DNA of 64,000 nt. Source: Devosia marina (lineage in GTDB: Bacteria > Pseudomonadota > Alphaproteobacteria > Rhizobiales > Devosiaceae). The stretch is taken from positions 186,001 to 250,000 of the forward strand of contig NZ_WQRF01000002.1 of assembly GCF_009758415.1 (NCBI RefSeq). Reading direction: 5' to 3'. The number at the start of each line of letters is the position of its first letter. The stretch's first letter is position 1. The notes below the pieces were generated by a model that was not told where the DNA came from, did not search any database, and saw nothing but the letters and a program-made list of their open reading frames with translations. Positions 9,801 through 18,753 of the stretch are shown here, piece after piece. Both the position numbers and the translations under genes were made by a program.

Positions 9801-9909
9801 CCTGCCCGCGCGGCTCCTGCCGCTCAAGAGCCAGCGCTTTGCCGGGGCCTATGACCATCTGGCGCGGGTCGATGAATGGACGGCGGTTGACGGGGAGGAC
9901 GAGGCATGA
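6886..9909 (+). CDS. addB: Double-strand break repair protein AddB (alphaproteobacterial type)
   Basis: This 1007-residue subunit of the AddAB helicase-nuclease processes DNA double-strand ends for RecA-dependent recombination. The N-terminal half is helicase-like but, as usual for this branch, I see no intact Walker A. The C-terminus carries a RecB-type PD-(D/E)XK nuclease with RERGTIIHAIF and EILDFKTGSP (D880, K882). It overlaps the preceding nucleotidyltransferase by 4 bases and addA by 4 bases, so all three are probably co-translated. Confidence 0.93.
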   Translation: MNLFTIAPHTPFLPCLVDAVMDGRLLNGWDRSGPFWLSDVTIILPTRRAQDELAEAFARHPAFGGLLPDMRTFGGEVKDEEPFLPPFDTEADPKPASALRRRLVLSELVAAWAKTDEGREAFSTPPTAAEIFSMAESLGRLIDDLHIEERSAADIRALGAEMALELGNYWQQTLKFLDIALEAWPAMLATQDLADPAALRRKRLDRQARAAPFLFADRPVIAAGSTGSIPATARLLRTIAGLPRGSVVLPGLDRAMSPEMLAGFADPDSNPHGHPQYGLAQLLASFGADLSQVQELCETENPRSKLVNLALAPTAQTALWPEQRFPLSALDAALNGVSILRARNEDEEARAIALAARDALDREKSVGIVTPDSNLARRIAAELKRFDITVDDAAGTPLYHASAGRLTRQLLNLVQHNCAAVDLLALLRNRATTLGLERGAVVALADDIDLGLLRGQRPAPGIAGIRAMLAAHLGGKLKYPARKLSPQRGDEIADLLDRLETALAPLLALMGARELPASALAGALGQAMGAVSAGTPLPGRSEFETWIADMQSLTGEGHRFAPRGLEDVLAALMTGIDVRQAGLEERRSDIAIWGQLEARLMSPDVLILGALNEDKWPATADPGPWLSRSMRLAAGLEPPERQQGLAAHDFAQAMGNGQIVLAYAERVGSSPALSSRLIQRLDAFIGEGMAAQLRARGDVWTGQARRLDAVSQVAPARRPAPNPPIGERPRKLSVTEIETLMRSPYDLYAKHVLRLKPLDALGEDPDARERGTIIHAIFARFVFEERDPAAPDALARLMEIATEEFAGLEAIGERRDIWLRRFATAAEQFLDYERGRSARVARRHAEISGRWELKLAEPFAITGQADRVDLLRDGTLEILDFKTGSPPSSASMKAFEAPQLPVEAMMALNAGLNDIPPADTSALTYIKIGLGPDAFKPSAFATADGMSVMAAAEEVFRRVQLHIEHFLIHQTALPARLLPLKSQRFAGAYDHLARVDEWTAVDGEDEA

Positions 9910-12900
9910 GCGATCGTGGCGATCTGGTCGTGCCCAGCGATACCAGCCAGAGCCAGGCGCTGGCCGGCAATCCGGACTATTCGATCTGGGTGGAGGCCAA
10001 TGCCGGGTCCGGCAAGACCTTCGTGCTCACCACCAGGGTGCTGCGCCTGCTGCTGGCCGGGGTGACACCGCAATCGATCCTCTGCCTGACCTATACCAAG
10101 GCGGCGGCGGCCGAGATGCGCAAGCGCGTCGGCGCAAAACTGGCCGCGTGGGCCGTCGCAGATGCCGCAGCCTTGCGTCAGGAACTGGTGGAGCTGACCG
10201 GACGAGACCCGGATGCGCGGCTGCTGGAGGATGCCCGGACGTTGTTTGCCAAGGCGCTGGAAACGCCGGGGGGTCTGCGCATCCTGACCATTCACGCCTT
10301 TTGCGAGGCGGTGCTGCATCGTTTCCCCATCGAGGCGGGGGTGCCGTTCGATTTTGCCGTAATCGAGGATGACCGCCGGGCGCAGATGCTGCTGGCGGCG
10401 CGCGAAAGCGTGCTGGCCGAGGGGCTGCGGGGCGGCGAACATGCGCAGGCTGTGGAGACCCTGTTCACCTTGCTCAGCGACAGCGCCATTACCGATGCCA
10501 TCGGGGCGGCGCTGGCAGAGGGTGCCAAGCTCAAGCCGGTGCTGGCGGACCTGGCCGGGGCCAAGTCCCGGCTGCGTCGGCAAGTGGGCGTAACGGGCAC
10601 GGCATCGGAAATTGCCGAAGAGATCGTTGCAGACAGCGCGCTGACCAAAACGGTCTGGCAGGAGATCATGTCGAGCTTTGATGCCGACCCGGCGGGACGG
10701 CGCTTTATCGACATGGTGGCACGGCTCGACCCGGAACGGATGAGCGCCCACCAGCTTTGCGGGCTTTTCGTCACCGAAGACAAGGAGAAGGTGAAGCAGC
10801 CCCGCGCGCGCCTGCTCAATGCGGCCCAGGCGAAGGCCAAGCCCGCTCTGCAGGCCCTGTTGGAAGACGAGCGGGAGCGGGTGTTCGACCTTGATGGCCA
10901 CTTATCCGGGGCGTTGCTGGTGGAGCGCAGCGAAGCCGTGCTCGATGTGGTGGCCGCAACAGCGGCGCGCTACGAAACCGAGAAACGCCGCCATGCGCTG
11001 CTCGATTTCGACGACCTGGTAGAAAAGCTGGGTGACCTGTTTTCCAACCGGGCGCTGGGCCCCTGGGTGCAATACAAGCTCGATGCCGGGATCGATCATA
11101 TTCTGGTCGATGAGAGCCAGGACACCAATGAGCAGCAATGGCGCGTGGTCAATGCGCTGGCCGAGGAGTTTTTCTCCGGCGCCGGGGCGGTGACGCGGCC
11201 GCGCTCGGTGTTCGCCGTTGGCGACCAGAAACAGTCTATCTATTCCTTTCAGGGCGCGCAGCCGGTGCTGTTCGGACAAACCGGGCGGCAGATGGCCCGC
11301 CGGGCCGGTGAGGCAGAAAGGCCGTTCCGGCAGGTGCGCCTGCATACCAGTTTTCGCACGCTCAAGGGGATTCTGGAGGCGGTGGACCGGGTCTGTGACC
11401 GCGCCGATATTCAGCAAGCCCTGCTTTCGGACGCAAAAATCATTCACCAGCCGGCGCGGAGCCAGCCGGGTGGCCAGGTCGTGCTGTGGCCGCCGGTGCA
11501 GGAAGAAAAGACAGAGCGCGACACCAGCGCATGGCCGCGCGTGGCGATGGAGGCCGAGCAGAGCGCCAACCGGCAGGTGGCGCTGCGCATTGCCGGGGAA
11601 ATCCGGGGCTGGATCGAAAAGGGACGGGTTCTGGGTGAACGGAACCGCACCATACGCGCCGACGATGTCTTGATCCTGGTGCAGAAGCGCGGCACCCTGT
11701 TCAAGGAAATCATCCGCGCCCTGCGCAGCGAAGGCCTGCCCACGCCCGGCGCCGATAGGCTGGCGGTGACGGGGCATATTGCGGTGCTCGATTTGCTGGC
11801 GCTGATCGATGTGCTGCTCAATCCGGCCGATGACCTGCAACTGGCGGCCCTGCTGCGCTCGCCCTTGTTCGACCTCACCGAAGACGATCTCTATGCGGTC
11901 GCCCGGCCGCGCGCGGCAGGCCAGAGCCTATGGTCAGCGCTGTTTGCAGCCGAGGTCGAGGCGGCCCGGCCTGCCGCCGAGCGGCTGGGCCGCTGGCGGG
12001 CTGCGCTCGACATGGAGCGTCCCTTCGAATTCCTCGCAGGCGTGCTTTATGCCGAAGGCGGGCTCAAGCGCTTCCATGCCCGGCTGGGCACGGAAGTAGA
12101 CGACGTGCTCTCCGAACTGCTCGAACTTGCGCTGGCCCACGAGCAGGGGCCACAGCCCTCGCTGCAGGGCTTTGCCGCCGAAATGCGGCGCCGGGCCGTG
12201 ACCATCAAGCGCGAACTGGCCGAAAGCGGCGGCGGCGTGCGGGTGATGACGGTGCATGGCGCCAAGGGGCTGGAGGCCCCGATCGTCATTCTGGCCGATG
12301 CGACCGGCAAGCCCGGCGGCAGCCAGACCGGCCAGGCCGTTTATGCCATCGACAAGGCCCCCGGCCCGCTGCTGGTGCATGCCGCCTCAAAAAGCCAGCA
12401 TGTTCCGGCGACCGCGCAAATGCGCCAGGAGATTGATGCGGTGCGCGAGCGGGAATATTGGCGTCTGCTCTATGTAGGCATGACCCGGGCCGAGGACGAA
12501 CTCTATGTCACCGGGCCGCTGGGGTTGAAGGGCAACCTGACAGGCTCATGGTATGACGCCATAGAAATGGGGCTGGGCGAGGCGTTGCAGCCGGTGGTAG
12601 ACGACACTGGCGAGACCCTGGCGCAAGTCTTTCCAGCTGTTGCTGCGCCGGGCTTCCAGCCGGCCTTGCGCACAGCGATCGCCCCGGCGCCTGAACTGGT
12701 GCTGCCTGCCGTGCCGGCACCGGCAAAAATCCCCGTCGTGGCGCCAAGCTATGCCGCCATAGCAAATGTCAGCACCCCTGTGCTGGCCACCAAGGCCGCC
12801 GCCTTGCGCGATGCAGAAGCGGCGCGCAGGGAAGGCCTGGCGCTGCACGCCCTGCTGCAGCATCTGGGCCGCGTGCCACCCGATGCGCGGGACCGGGTGG

Positions 12901-13337
12901 CCCCCAGAGCGCTTGAAACCTTGCTGCCCGATATGGCCGAGGACTATCCGCGGATCGTTACCAAAGCGCTCAGCATTCTGGGCAATGGCGCTTTTGCCAG
13001 CCTGTTCGGACCGGACAGCCGCGCCGAGCTGCCTTTTCGCGTGGCGGCGCTGCGGGCCGGGCGGGAGATCTGGCTGAGTGGCCGGATCGATCGAGTGGTG
13101 GTTGACGACTCAGGGGTGCTGGTGGTGGACTACAAATCCGACGCGTCGGTTCCAAAAGGAGCGGACGGCGTGCCGGGGAACTATCTCACCCAGCTAGGAT
13201 TGTATGCGTTGGTTGCAGGTCAGCTTTTCCCCGGACGGCCGGTACGTGCGGCAATCCTGTGGACAGAGTTGGAATCATTGATGAAATTGCCGAACGAGCT
13301 GCTTGATGCGGCTTGCGCGGACTTCACCCTGCGGTGA
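9906..13337 (+). CDS. addA: Double-strand break repair helicase AddA
   Basis: This 1143-residue protein is the ATP-driven UvrD/Rep-type helicase and second nuclease of AddAB. Walker A is NAGSGKT with K37. Walker B/motif II is LVDESQDTN (D402, E403), and the motif around GDQKQSIYSFQGA is typical. The C-terminal nuclease has VVDYKSDA (D1075, K1077). The ATG overlaps the addB stop. The pair replaces RecBCD in this lineage. The 170 bases to trxA are unremarkable. Confidence 0.95.
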   Translation: MSDRGDLVVPSDTSQSQALAGNPDYSIWVEANAGSGKTFVLTTRVLRLLLAGVTPQSILCLTYTKAAAAEMRKRVGAKLAAWAVADAAALRQELVELTGRDPDARLLEDARTLFAKALETPGGLRILTIHAFCEAVLHRFPIEAGVPFDFAVIEDDRRAQMLLAARESVLAEGLRGGEHAQAVETLFTLLSDSAITDAIGAALAEGAKLKPVLADLAGAKSRLRRQVGVTGTASEIAEEIVADSALTKTVWQEIMSSFDADPAGRRFIDMVARLDPERMSAHQLCGLFVTEDKEKVKQPRARLLNAAQAKAKPALQALLEDERERVFDLDGHLSGALLVERSEAVLDVVAATAARYETEKRRHALLDFDDLVEKLGDLFSNRALGPWVQYKLDAGIDHILVDESQDTNEQQWRVVNALAEEFFSGAGAVTRPRSVFAVGDQKQSIYSFQGAQPVLFGQTGRQMARRAGEAERPFRQVRLHTSFRTLKGILEAVDRVCDRADIQQALLSDAKIIHQPARSQPGGQVVLWPPVQEEKTERDTSAWPRVAMEAEQSANRQVALRIAGEIRGWIEKGRVLGERNRTIRADDVLILVQKRGTLFKEIIRALRSEGLPTPGADRLAVTGHIAVLDLLALIDVLLNPADDLQLAALLRSPLFDLTEDDLYAVARPRAAGQSLWSALFAAEVEAARPAAERLGRWRAALDMERPFEFLAGVLYAEGGLKRFHARLGTEVDDVLSELLELALAHEQGPQPSLQGFAAEMRRRAVTIKRELAESGGGVRVMTVHGAKGLEAPIVILADATGKPGGSQTGQAVYAIDKAPGPLLVHAASKSQHVPATAQMRQEIDAVREREYWRLLYVGMTRAEDELYVTGPLGLKGNLTGSWYDAIEMGLGEALQPVVDDTGETLAQVFPAVAAPGFQPALRTAIAPAPELVLPAVPAPAKIPVVAPSYAAIANVSTPVLATKAAALRDAEAARREGLALHALLQHLGRVPPDARDRVAPRALETLLPDMAEDYPRIVTKALSILGNGAFASLFGPDSRAELPFRVAALRAGREIWLSGRIDRVVVDDSGVLVVDYKSDASVPKGADGVPGNYLTQLGLYALVAGQLFPGRPVRAAILWTELESLMKLPNELLDAACADFTLR

Positions 13338-13507
13338 TCGGGCTTGTTGCAAGGCTGGACTCTCACCAGCTTTGGGGGCAAACAGACCGCCGCTTCCGGA
13401 CCGGCGCCCAACAGGCGTTTGCCGGAGACTGAAATACGAAAGCGCATCGCATGGTTCCGGTCTGGGGCCTGTGTGTCAGCCGCCAAAGTACAAAAGGCAT
13501 GAAAACC

Positions 13508-13831
13508 ATGACCAAAGCCGTTTCCGAAGCCACGTTCGGCCAGGAAGTCCTGAGCTCGAGTGAACCGGTCCTTGTCGATTTCTGGGCCGAATGGTGCGGC
13601 CCGTGCCGGGCCATCGCCCCGGTGCTGGACGAGCTGTCCTCCGAGCTCGCGGGCAAGGTGAAGATCGTCAAGCTCAACGTTGACGAAAATCCGGGCATTG
13701 CCGCCCAGTACGGCGTTCGTTCGATCCCGACCATGATCCTGTTCAAGGCAGGCGAAGCCGCCGATATGAAGGTCGGCGCCGGTACGCCCAAGGCAGGCCT
13801 GACCAAATGGCTCGAAGGGCACGCCGCCTAG
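13508..13831 (+). CDS. trxA: Thioredoxin
   Basis: This 107-residue disulfide reductase has the canonical active site WCGPC (C30, C33), the buried Asp of VDFWAEW, and the cis-proline region SIPTM. The ATG at 13508 gives the usual family length with AAAGG 10 bases upstream. An ATG three codons earlier (13499) is possible but sits too close to that site. It lies next to addA, as in many alphaproteobacteria. A strong terminator follows at 13861. Confidence 0.96.
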   Translation: MTKAVSEATFGQEVLSSSEPVLVDFWAEWCGPCRAIAPVLDELSSELAGKVKIVKLNVDENPGIAAQYGVRSIPTMILFKAGEAADMKVGAGTPKAGLTKWLEGHAA

Positions 13832-13860
13832 AGCCTCTGCCTGACCACAGGTTTCGAGAG

Positions 13861-13895
13861 ACACCGCGGGAGCGATCCGGCGGTGTTTTTCTTTT
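13861..13895 (+). terminator. Rho-independent terminator after trxA
   Basis: ACACCGC (13861-13867) pairs with GCGGTGT (13880-13886), followed directly by a T-rich run (13886-13895). This is a conventional intrinsic terminator about 30 bases after the trxA stop. Confidence 0.85.
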
Positions 13896-14025
13896 GCCGA
13901 CCGCCGTCGCGCGATGGGCTGCGCATCATAATCCCGCGCGCCACCCGGCTCCAAACCTGTTCAGAAGCGATCACTGCTGCTAAGCCAGTCAAAACAAAAA
14001 AGAGAATACCCCGAGGAGCACCCCA

Positions 14026-15699
14026 TTGGCCGCCATCGATCTTTCTGCCGCGCCGTTCCATTTGGATGAGGCGGCTGCGGCCTGGGTGCACAGCACACGC
14101 GACAGCCTGTCGCCCCGCGACAAGCTGGCTCAACTGTTTGTGCTTTTGTCGCGAGAGACGCCCGAAGAAGCGCTCGAGGCCATCCGAGCCTTCAAGCCGG
14201 GCGGCATCACACGCATCTTCACGCCCGATCTGGCCGATGAGATCGCGCTGATGCGGCAGATCGACAGCGCAGGCCCCGTGCCGATGACGGTCAGCGCCGA
14301 TCTCGAGGGCAGCCGGATGAGCCTGCCTTTCGGAACCGAAGTGCCCAATCCGCTGGGGTTGGCGGCGATTGACGATGTGGAGACCACCACCGCCATTTCG
14401 ACACTGATGGCCGAGGAAGCCCATGCCGTGGGGCTCAATTGGAGCTTTACACCGGTCATCGACATCAACAAGGCGTTCCAGAGCGCCATTGTGGGCACGC
14501 GCTCCTATGGTGACGATGTCGAGCGTATCGAGCGCCATGCCCTGGCGCAAATTGCCGCCTTCCAGAAGCATGGCGTGGCCGCCACGGTGAAGCATTGGCC
14601 CGGCGAGGGCTATGATGATCGCGATCAGCATCTGGTGACCACGGTCAATCCGCTGAGCCTTGCCGACTGGGAAAAGACCTTCGGACGGCTTTATCGTGCC
14701 GCCATTGAAGCGGGCGTAATGAGCGTGATGTCCGCCCATATCGCCTTTCCCGCCTTTGTGCGCGAGCTCGACCCGGAGGCCGGCGCCGAGGCCTATCGGC
14801 CGGCAACCCAGAGCGCGGTGCTGAATCAGACACTGCTGCGCGAAAAGCTCGGCTTTAATGGCCTGATCGTTTCGGACGCCACACCCATGGCCGGATTTGG
14901 CGATTGGGGGCCACGCGAAGAGACCATTCCGCAATGTGTGATCGCGGGTTGCGACGTGATCCTGTTCTCCGACGATCCCAATGCGGATCTGATGTATCTG
15001 GTCAAGGCAGTGGCCGATGGCCGGTTGAGCCAGGAACGGGTGGACGAGGCGGTGACGCGCGTACTGGGGCTCAAGGCAGCGCTGGGCCTGCACAAGGCCG
15101 ATCGGCCCGGGCCAGCGCTGAACACCGCCGAAATGATCATGGCGCGCTCGACCAGCAAGCAGATTGCCGGCGCGGCGACGGCGAAAGTTCCAACGCTGGT
15201 CAAGGATGTGGCAAAGCTGCTGCCTCTGACCCCGGCCCGGCACAAAAAAGTGCTGATTTTCTCGACCGGCGCAGTGCAACCCTTCGCGCCGGCGCCCCTG
15301 CCGCTGTCGCTGCCGGACCTGCTGCGGCAGGAGGGGTTCGAGGTCACCGAGTATAGCGAGGACCTGCAGGTTAATCCCAAGGATTTTGACCTGGTGCTCT
15401 ATCTGCTAGCCGAGGAAACGCTGCTGACGCGGCAGCGCATCTTCCTCAACTGGCGGGCGCTGACCGGCAATGTGTTTGGCGCCATGAAGCGCTATTGGCA
15501 CGATGTGCCCACGCTGATGGTTTCGCTGGGCTTTCCCTATTATCTGCACGATGCACCACGCGTGCCCACCTATATCAACGCCTATGGTTCGAACGAGGAC
15601 ATGCAGGTGGCGGTGGTGGAATGCCTGCTGGGCCGCAAGCCATTTGCCGGCAGGAACCCGGTGGACCCGTTCTGTGGCAGCGACCAGGGGAAGTACTAG
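14026..15699 (+). CDS. Glycoside hydrolase family 3, beta-N-acetylhexosaminidase-like
   Basis: This 557-residue GH3 enzyme has the motif KHWPGEG followed by DQH, which resembles the NagZ loop KHFPGHG...D(S/T)H carrying the Asp-His dyad. The nucleophile region is LIVSDATPM (SDxxxM). These favour action on N-acetylglucosaminides, such as peptidoglycan fragments, over a plain beta-glucosidase. About 170 extra C-terminal residues (from about 385) form an additional domain absent from short NagZ proteins. No signal peptide is visible, so it is probably cytoplasmic. The start is TTG, supported by GAGGAG 7 bases upstream. No family-typical ATG lies nearby. Confidence 0.8.
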   Translation: MAAIDLSAAPFHLDEAAAAWVHSTRDSLSPRDKLAQLFVLLSRETPEEALEAIRAFKPGGITRIFTPDLADEIALMRQIDSAGPVPMTVSADLEGSRMSLPFGTEVPNPLGLAAIDDVETTTAISTLMAEEAHAVGLNWSFTPVIDINKAFQSAIVGTRSYGDDVERIERHALAQIAAFQKHGVAATVKHWPGEGYDDRDQHLVTTVNPLSLADWEKTFGRLYRAAIEAGVMSVMSAHIAFPAFVRELDPEAGAEAYRPATQSAVLNQTLLREKLGFNGLIVSDATPMAGFGDWGPREETIPQCVIAGCDVILFSDDPNADLMYLVKAVADGRLSQERVDEAVTRVLGLKAALGLHKADRPGPALNTAEMIMARSTSKQIAGAATAKVPTLVKDVAKLLPLTPARHKKVLIFSTGAVQPFAPAPLPLSLPDLLRQEGFEVTEYSEDLQVNPKDFDLVLYLLAEETLLTRQRIFLNWRALTGNVFGAMKRYWHDVPTLMVSLGFPYYLHDAPRVPTYINAYGSNEDMQVAVVECLLGRKPFAGRNPVDPFCGSDQGKY

Positions 15700-15791
15700 G
15701 CCTCGTCACGTAGCGAACCGTTTCCGGCCCTGTCGACTTTTCATTGCTTGCCGCGCCGCGCTACAAGGCGTTGCGCGCTCAGGGGACACTG

Positions 15792-17099
15792 ATGGCCACC
15801 TATACCGATATTGCCCGCCGGGTTTACAATCACACGTTCAAGCTCGACCCGATCGTGCGGAGCCTGCTGGACACCGATTTCTACAAGCTGCTTATGCTGC
15901 AGATGGTCTGGGGGCTCTATCCAAAGGTCGAGGCGACATTCAGCCTGATCAACCGCACCACCTCTGTGCGGCTGGCCGATGAGATCGACATCGACGAATT
16001 GCGGGCGCAACTGGACCATTGCCGCAGCCTGCGCTTTTCGAAAAAGGAAATGATCTGGCTGGCGGGTAACACATTTTACGGTTCACGCCAGATCTTTCAG
16101 CCGGGCTTCCTGCGCTGGCTGGAGAACTTTCAGCTCCCCGAATACCGGCTGGAAAAGCGGGACGGCCAGTTTGTGCTGGAGTTTCCGGGGCTGTGGGTTG
16201 AAACCACCATGTGGGAAATTCCGGCGCTGGCGATCATCAATGAATTGCGCGGGCGTGCTGCCATGAAGCGCTATGGGCCGTTTACGCTGGACGTGCTCTA
16301 TGCCCGCGCCAAGGCCAAGATGTGGGAGAAGGTCGAGCGGCTGCAAAAGCTGCCGGACTTGAAGATTTCCGATTTCGGCACGCGGCGGCGGCACTCCTTC
16401 CTCTGGCAGCGCTGGTGCGTCGAGGCACTCAAGGAAGGGATCGGCGCCAATATGACCGGCACCTCCAATGTGAAGCTGGCCATGGACAATGATCTCGAGG
16501 CGCTGGGCACCAATGCCCACGAACTGCCCATGGTACTGGCGGCCCTGGCCCGGTCCGATGAGGAGCTGCGCGAAGCCCCCTATCGGGTGCTGCAGGACTG
16601 GAAGAGCTATTATGGCGGCAATCTGCTGATCGTCCTGCCCGACGCCTTCGGGACGGACGCATTTCTGCGCGATGCGCCGGACTGGGTGGCCGACTGGACC
16701 GGCTTCCGGCCCGACAGCGCCCCTGCCATTTCGGGTGGCGAAAAGATCATTGATTTCTGGAAGGCGCGAGGGCGCAATCCAGAGGAGAAGCTGCTGATCT
16801 TTTCCGATGGGCTCGATGTCGACATGATCGAGGAAGCCTATCTGCATTTCGACGGCAAGGTGCGCATGAGCTTTGGCTGGGGCACGAACCTGACCAATGA
16901 TTTTGAAGGCTGTGCGCCCGAGCCCAATCCGGGCCTGACACCGATTTCGATTGTCGCCAAGGTGAGCGACGCCAATGGCCGGCCTGCCGTGAAACTATCG
17001 GACAATCCGGCTAAGGCGACGGGTGACAGCCAGGAGATCGCGCGCTATCTGCGGGTCTTCGGCGATGCGGGCCGGATCGAACACGCCGTCCGCGTCTAG
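15792..17099 (+). CDS. pncB: Nicotinate phosphoribosyltransferase
   Basis: This 435-residue enzyme of the NAD salvage (Preiss-Handler) pathway makes nicotinate mononucleotide from nicotinate and PRPP. Family hallmarks are [13 protein letters not shown] near residue 25, FGTRRRHS in the middle and the phosphate-binding region [11 protein letters not shown]. The start at 15792 has AGGGGA about 7 bases upstream. An ATG-like extension 16 codons longer is not conserved. It stands alone on the plus strand. Confidence 0.95.
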   Translation: MATYTDIARRVYNHTFKLDPIVRSLLDTDFYKLLMLQMVWGLYPKVEATFSLINRTTSVRLADEIDIDELRAQLDHCRSLRFSKKEMIWLAGNTFYGSRQIFQPGFLRWLENFQLPEYRLEKRDGQFVLEFPGLWVETTMWEIPALAIINELRGRAAMKRYGPFTLDVLYARAKAKMWEKVERLQKLPDLKISDFGTRRRHSFLWQRWCVEALKEGIGANMTGTSNVKLAMDNDLEALGTNAHELPMVLAALARSDEELREAPYRVLQDWKSYYGGNLLIVLPDAFGTDAFLRDAPDWVADWTGFRPDSAPAISGGEKIIDFWKARGRNPEEKLLIFSDGLDVDMIEEAYLHFDGKVRMSFGWGTNLTNDFEGCAPEPNPGLTPISIVAKVSDANGRPAVKLSDNPAKATGDSQEIARYLRVFGDAGRIEHAVRV

Positions 17100-17102
17100 A
17101 GC

Positions 17103-17135
17103 CTGATCCATTTCGATTGAATGGAAATGGATCAG
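17103..17135. repeat. Perfect 12-bp inverted repeat after pncB
   Basis: CTGATCCATTTC (17103-17114) and GAAATGGATCAG (17124-17135) are separated by 9 bases. It begins 3 bases after the pncB stop. No T run follows, so it is either a factor-dependent 3' end or a dispersed repeat. I see no second copy in this window. Confidence 0.55.
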
Positions 17136-17336
17136 ACCCCAAGTCCTGGCAATGTCGCGCGATCGAACCGCAGAAGTCTGCAACTTTTGCTAATCACGCT
17201 CCAGCCGGCCCCGGCCGGTTCGCCGCCATCAGAAATATAGCTGTCCCTGTGGAGAACTCCATGGAAGGCAGCCGCGTTAAGGCTCGATGAACCATCGGTG
17301 GCCAGTCTGGCCACTGGGGGCTCTGCGGAGCCAGAT

Positions 17337-17594
17337 ATGAGTCTTGAATTGATCGATATTGCCTTGGCCGAATGCCAGCCCCACCCGACCCTGGCCGAAC
17401 GCATGACCGGAAAGGTCCGCGCCGTTTTGACCGAAACCATCGGCGAAAAGGAAATCCGCCACGAGATCATGGTGCCGGTGTGGCTCGATGTGCAGGCGGG
17501 CATGAGCGATGAGGACATCGAACTGGGCCTGATGGTCAAGGCGGCTGATATTGTCGGCCGCCTCAAGCAGCATATGGGCGTTGTGCAGGGCTAG
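17337..17594 (+). CDS. Hypothetical protein, 85 aa
   Basis: This is a small soluble protein of unknown family, with acidic and hydrophobic residues alternating and no membrane segment or cysteine-rich motif. The ATG at 17337 has GCGGAG 6 bases upstream, which supports translation. A longer frame from 17298 has no better site. Its TAG stop overlaps the stop of the convergent small gene on the other strand, so the two genes end within 4 bases of each other. Confidence 0.55.
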   Translation: MSLELIDIALAECQPHPTLAERMTGKVRAVLTETIGEKEIRHEIMVPVWLDVQAGMSDEDIELGLMVKAADIVGRLKQHMGVVQG

Positions 17595-17854
17595 CGAACT
17601 GGCTGGGACTCTGCGCCTTGGCGGCGTATTTCCTCGAGAAATTTGCGCTGAACTTCTGTCAGGCGTTGCGGATCGCTCGGCGTAACCGTCGCCGGCGGTG
17701 ACGGTGACGGTCTGCGGTCAACCCAGGCCGGGGTCGTGGCAAACTCTCTGGCGCGCTCGTTCAGTTTGCGCCGCTGCTCGCTAGGCTCGTCGTAAAAAAA
17801 CCAGGCGCAGGCCGCCGCGACGACGGCCCAGATGGCCAAAAGTTCCCAAACCAT
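17591..17854 (-). CDS. Hypothetical small membrane protein, 87 aa
   Basis: The N-terminal hydrophobic helix (about residues 3-21, including LLAIWAVVAAAC) is followed by a charged, Pro/Arg-rich soluble tail with a predicted helical end (LTEVQRKFLEEIRRQ). This suggests a single-pass inner-membrane anchor. AGGAG lies about 6 bases upstream of the ATG on the minus strand. No family is recognised. It converges with the 85-residue gene and shares its stop region. Confidence 0.6.
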   Translation of the reverse strand: MVWELLAIWAVVAAACAWFFYDEPSEQRRKLNERAREFATTPAWVDRRPSPSPPATVTPSDPQRLTEVQRKFLEEIRRQGAESQPVR

Positions 17855-17952
17855 GGCTTTCTCCTGCTCGGTGCACGAACGTCATAGCTAACAAGAGGTA
17901 AATGGGAAAAGCGGGAACCATTGTTAGGCTTAACCGCTAAACTTGTTCCCAA

Positions 17953-18753
17953 TCAGAGGGGCGTGTTCACATCGCCGCCGCGATTGAGCGCCACCAGCAT
18001 GGCGCGCACCTGGTTTTCCGCGGCCCTGGTGACGGCCTTGCGGTCATCGCCCTGGTTGAGCGGCATGGGTGCGCCAAAGGCCACAGTGACGTCCTTGACC
18101 GGGCCGGAAAGGATTTCGGCGATGTTCTGCTTGACCGATTTGGATTTGATCCAGGCAATCAGGGACCGCTCATTGCGGCTGACCGGCAGACCCTGAAGTT
18201 TCGTATAGGCGATGGTCAGGGGTTGGATCAGCACATCACTGGCGCCGGCGTCCAGCATGGCGTGCTGGGCCGCCCCGATCAGGGCCGAGCGGAACGGCAG
18301 CACATGGGTGCCAATATCGGACTGGCCTTCGGCAAACAGCAGCACGGCGTTGCCGCCAGCCATGTGCCGGCCCATGGCCTGCGCCGTGCGCCCGGCATCG
18401 GAGCGCCTGGTGCGGTCGACATAGATGGTGCGCTGGAGATTGGCCATCATGCCCACAAAGGGCCAGCTGCCCACTTCGCGTTTGGCGACGAAGGTGACAT
18501 CGGCCACCGAGCCGATGGCGACGATATCGGTCCAGGAGATATGGTTGGAAACAAGCAGGGTCGGACGGCCATGCGAGGGCGCGCCGATGACGTTAACCCG
18601 AAGGCCGAGAAAGACGCAGCCCAGCTTGTGAAACAAGCGCGGCAGCAGGTTCCAGAAGGGTAGCTTGAGCAGCAGGATCAGAGCCTGGAGCGGAATGACA
18701 ACCAGCATGAACGGCACGAAGACAAACAGGAAAAAAACGATCCTGAAGATCAT
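17953..18753 (-). CDS. plsC: 1-acyl-sn-glycerol-3-phosphate acyltransferase
   Basis: This 266-residue membrane enzyme acylates lysophosphatidic acid to phosphatidic acid in phospholipid synthesis. An N-terminal hydrophobic helix (about 5-30) precedes the acyltransferase motifs: NHISWTD (H71, D76), the KREVGSWPF block, and FAEGQS with E142 in place of the usual FPEGTR block. Its start overlaps the stop of the upstream Fur-family gene by 4 bases, making it the last gene of the tsaB-rimI-mur-plsC unit. Confidence 0.92.
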   Translation of the reverse strand: MIFRIVFFLFVFVPFMLVVIPLQALILLLKLPFWNLLPRLFHKLGCVFLGLRVNVIGAPSHGRPTLLVSNHISWTDIVAIGSVADVTFVAKREVGSWPFVGMMANLQRTIYVDRTRRSDAGRTAQAMGRHMAGGNAVLLFAEGQSDIGTHVLPFRSALIGAAQHAMLDAGASDVLIQPLTIAYTKLQGLPVSRNERSLIAWIKSKSVKQNIAEILSGPVKDVTVAFGAPMPLNQGDDRKAVTRAAENQVRAMLVALNRGGDVNTPL

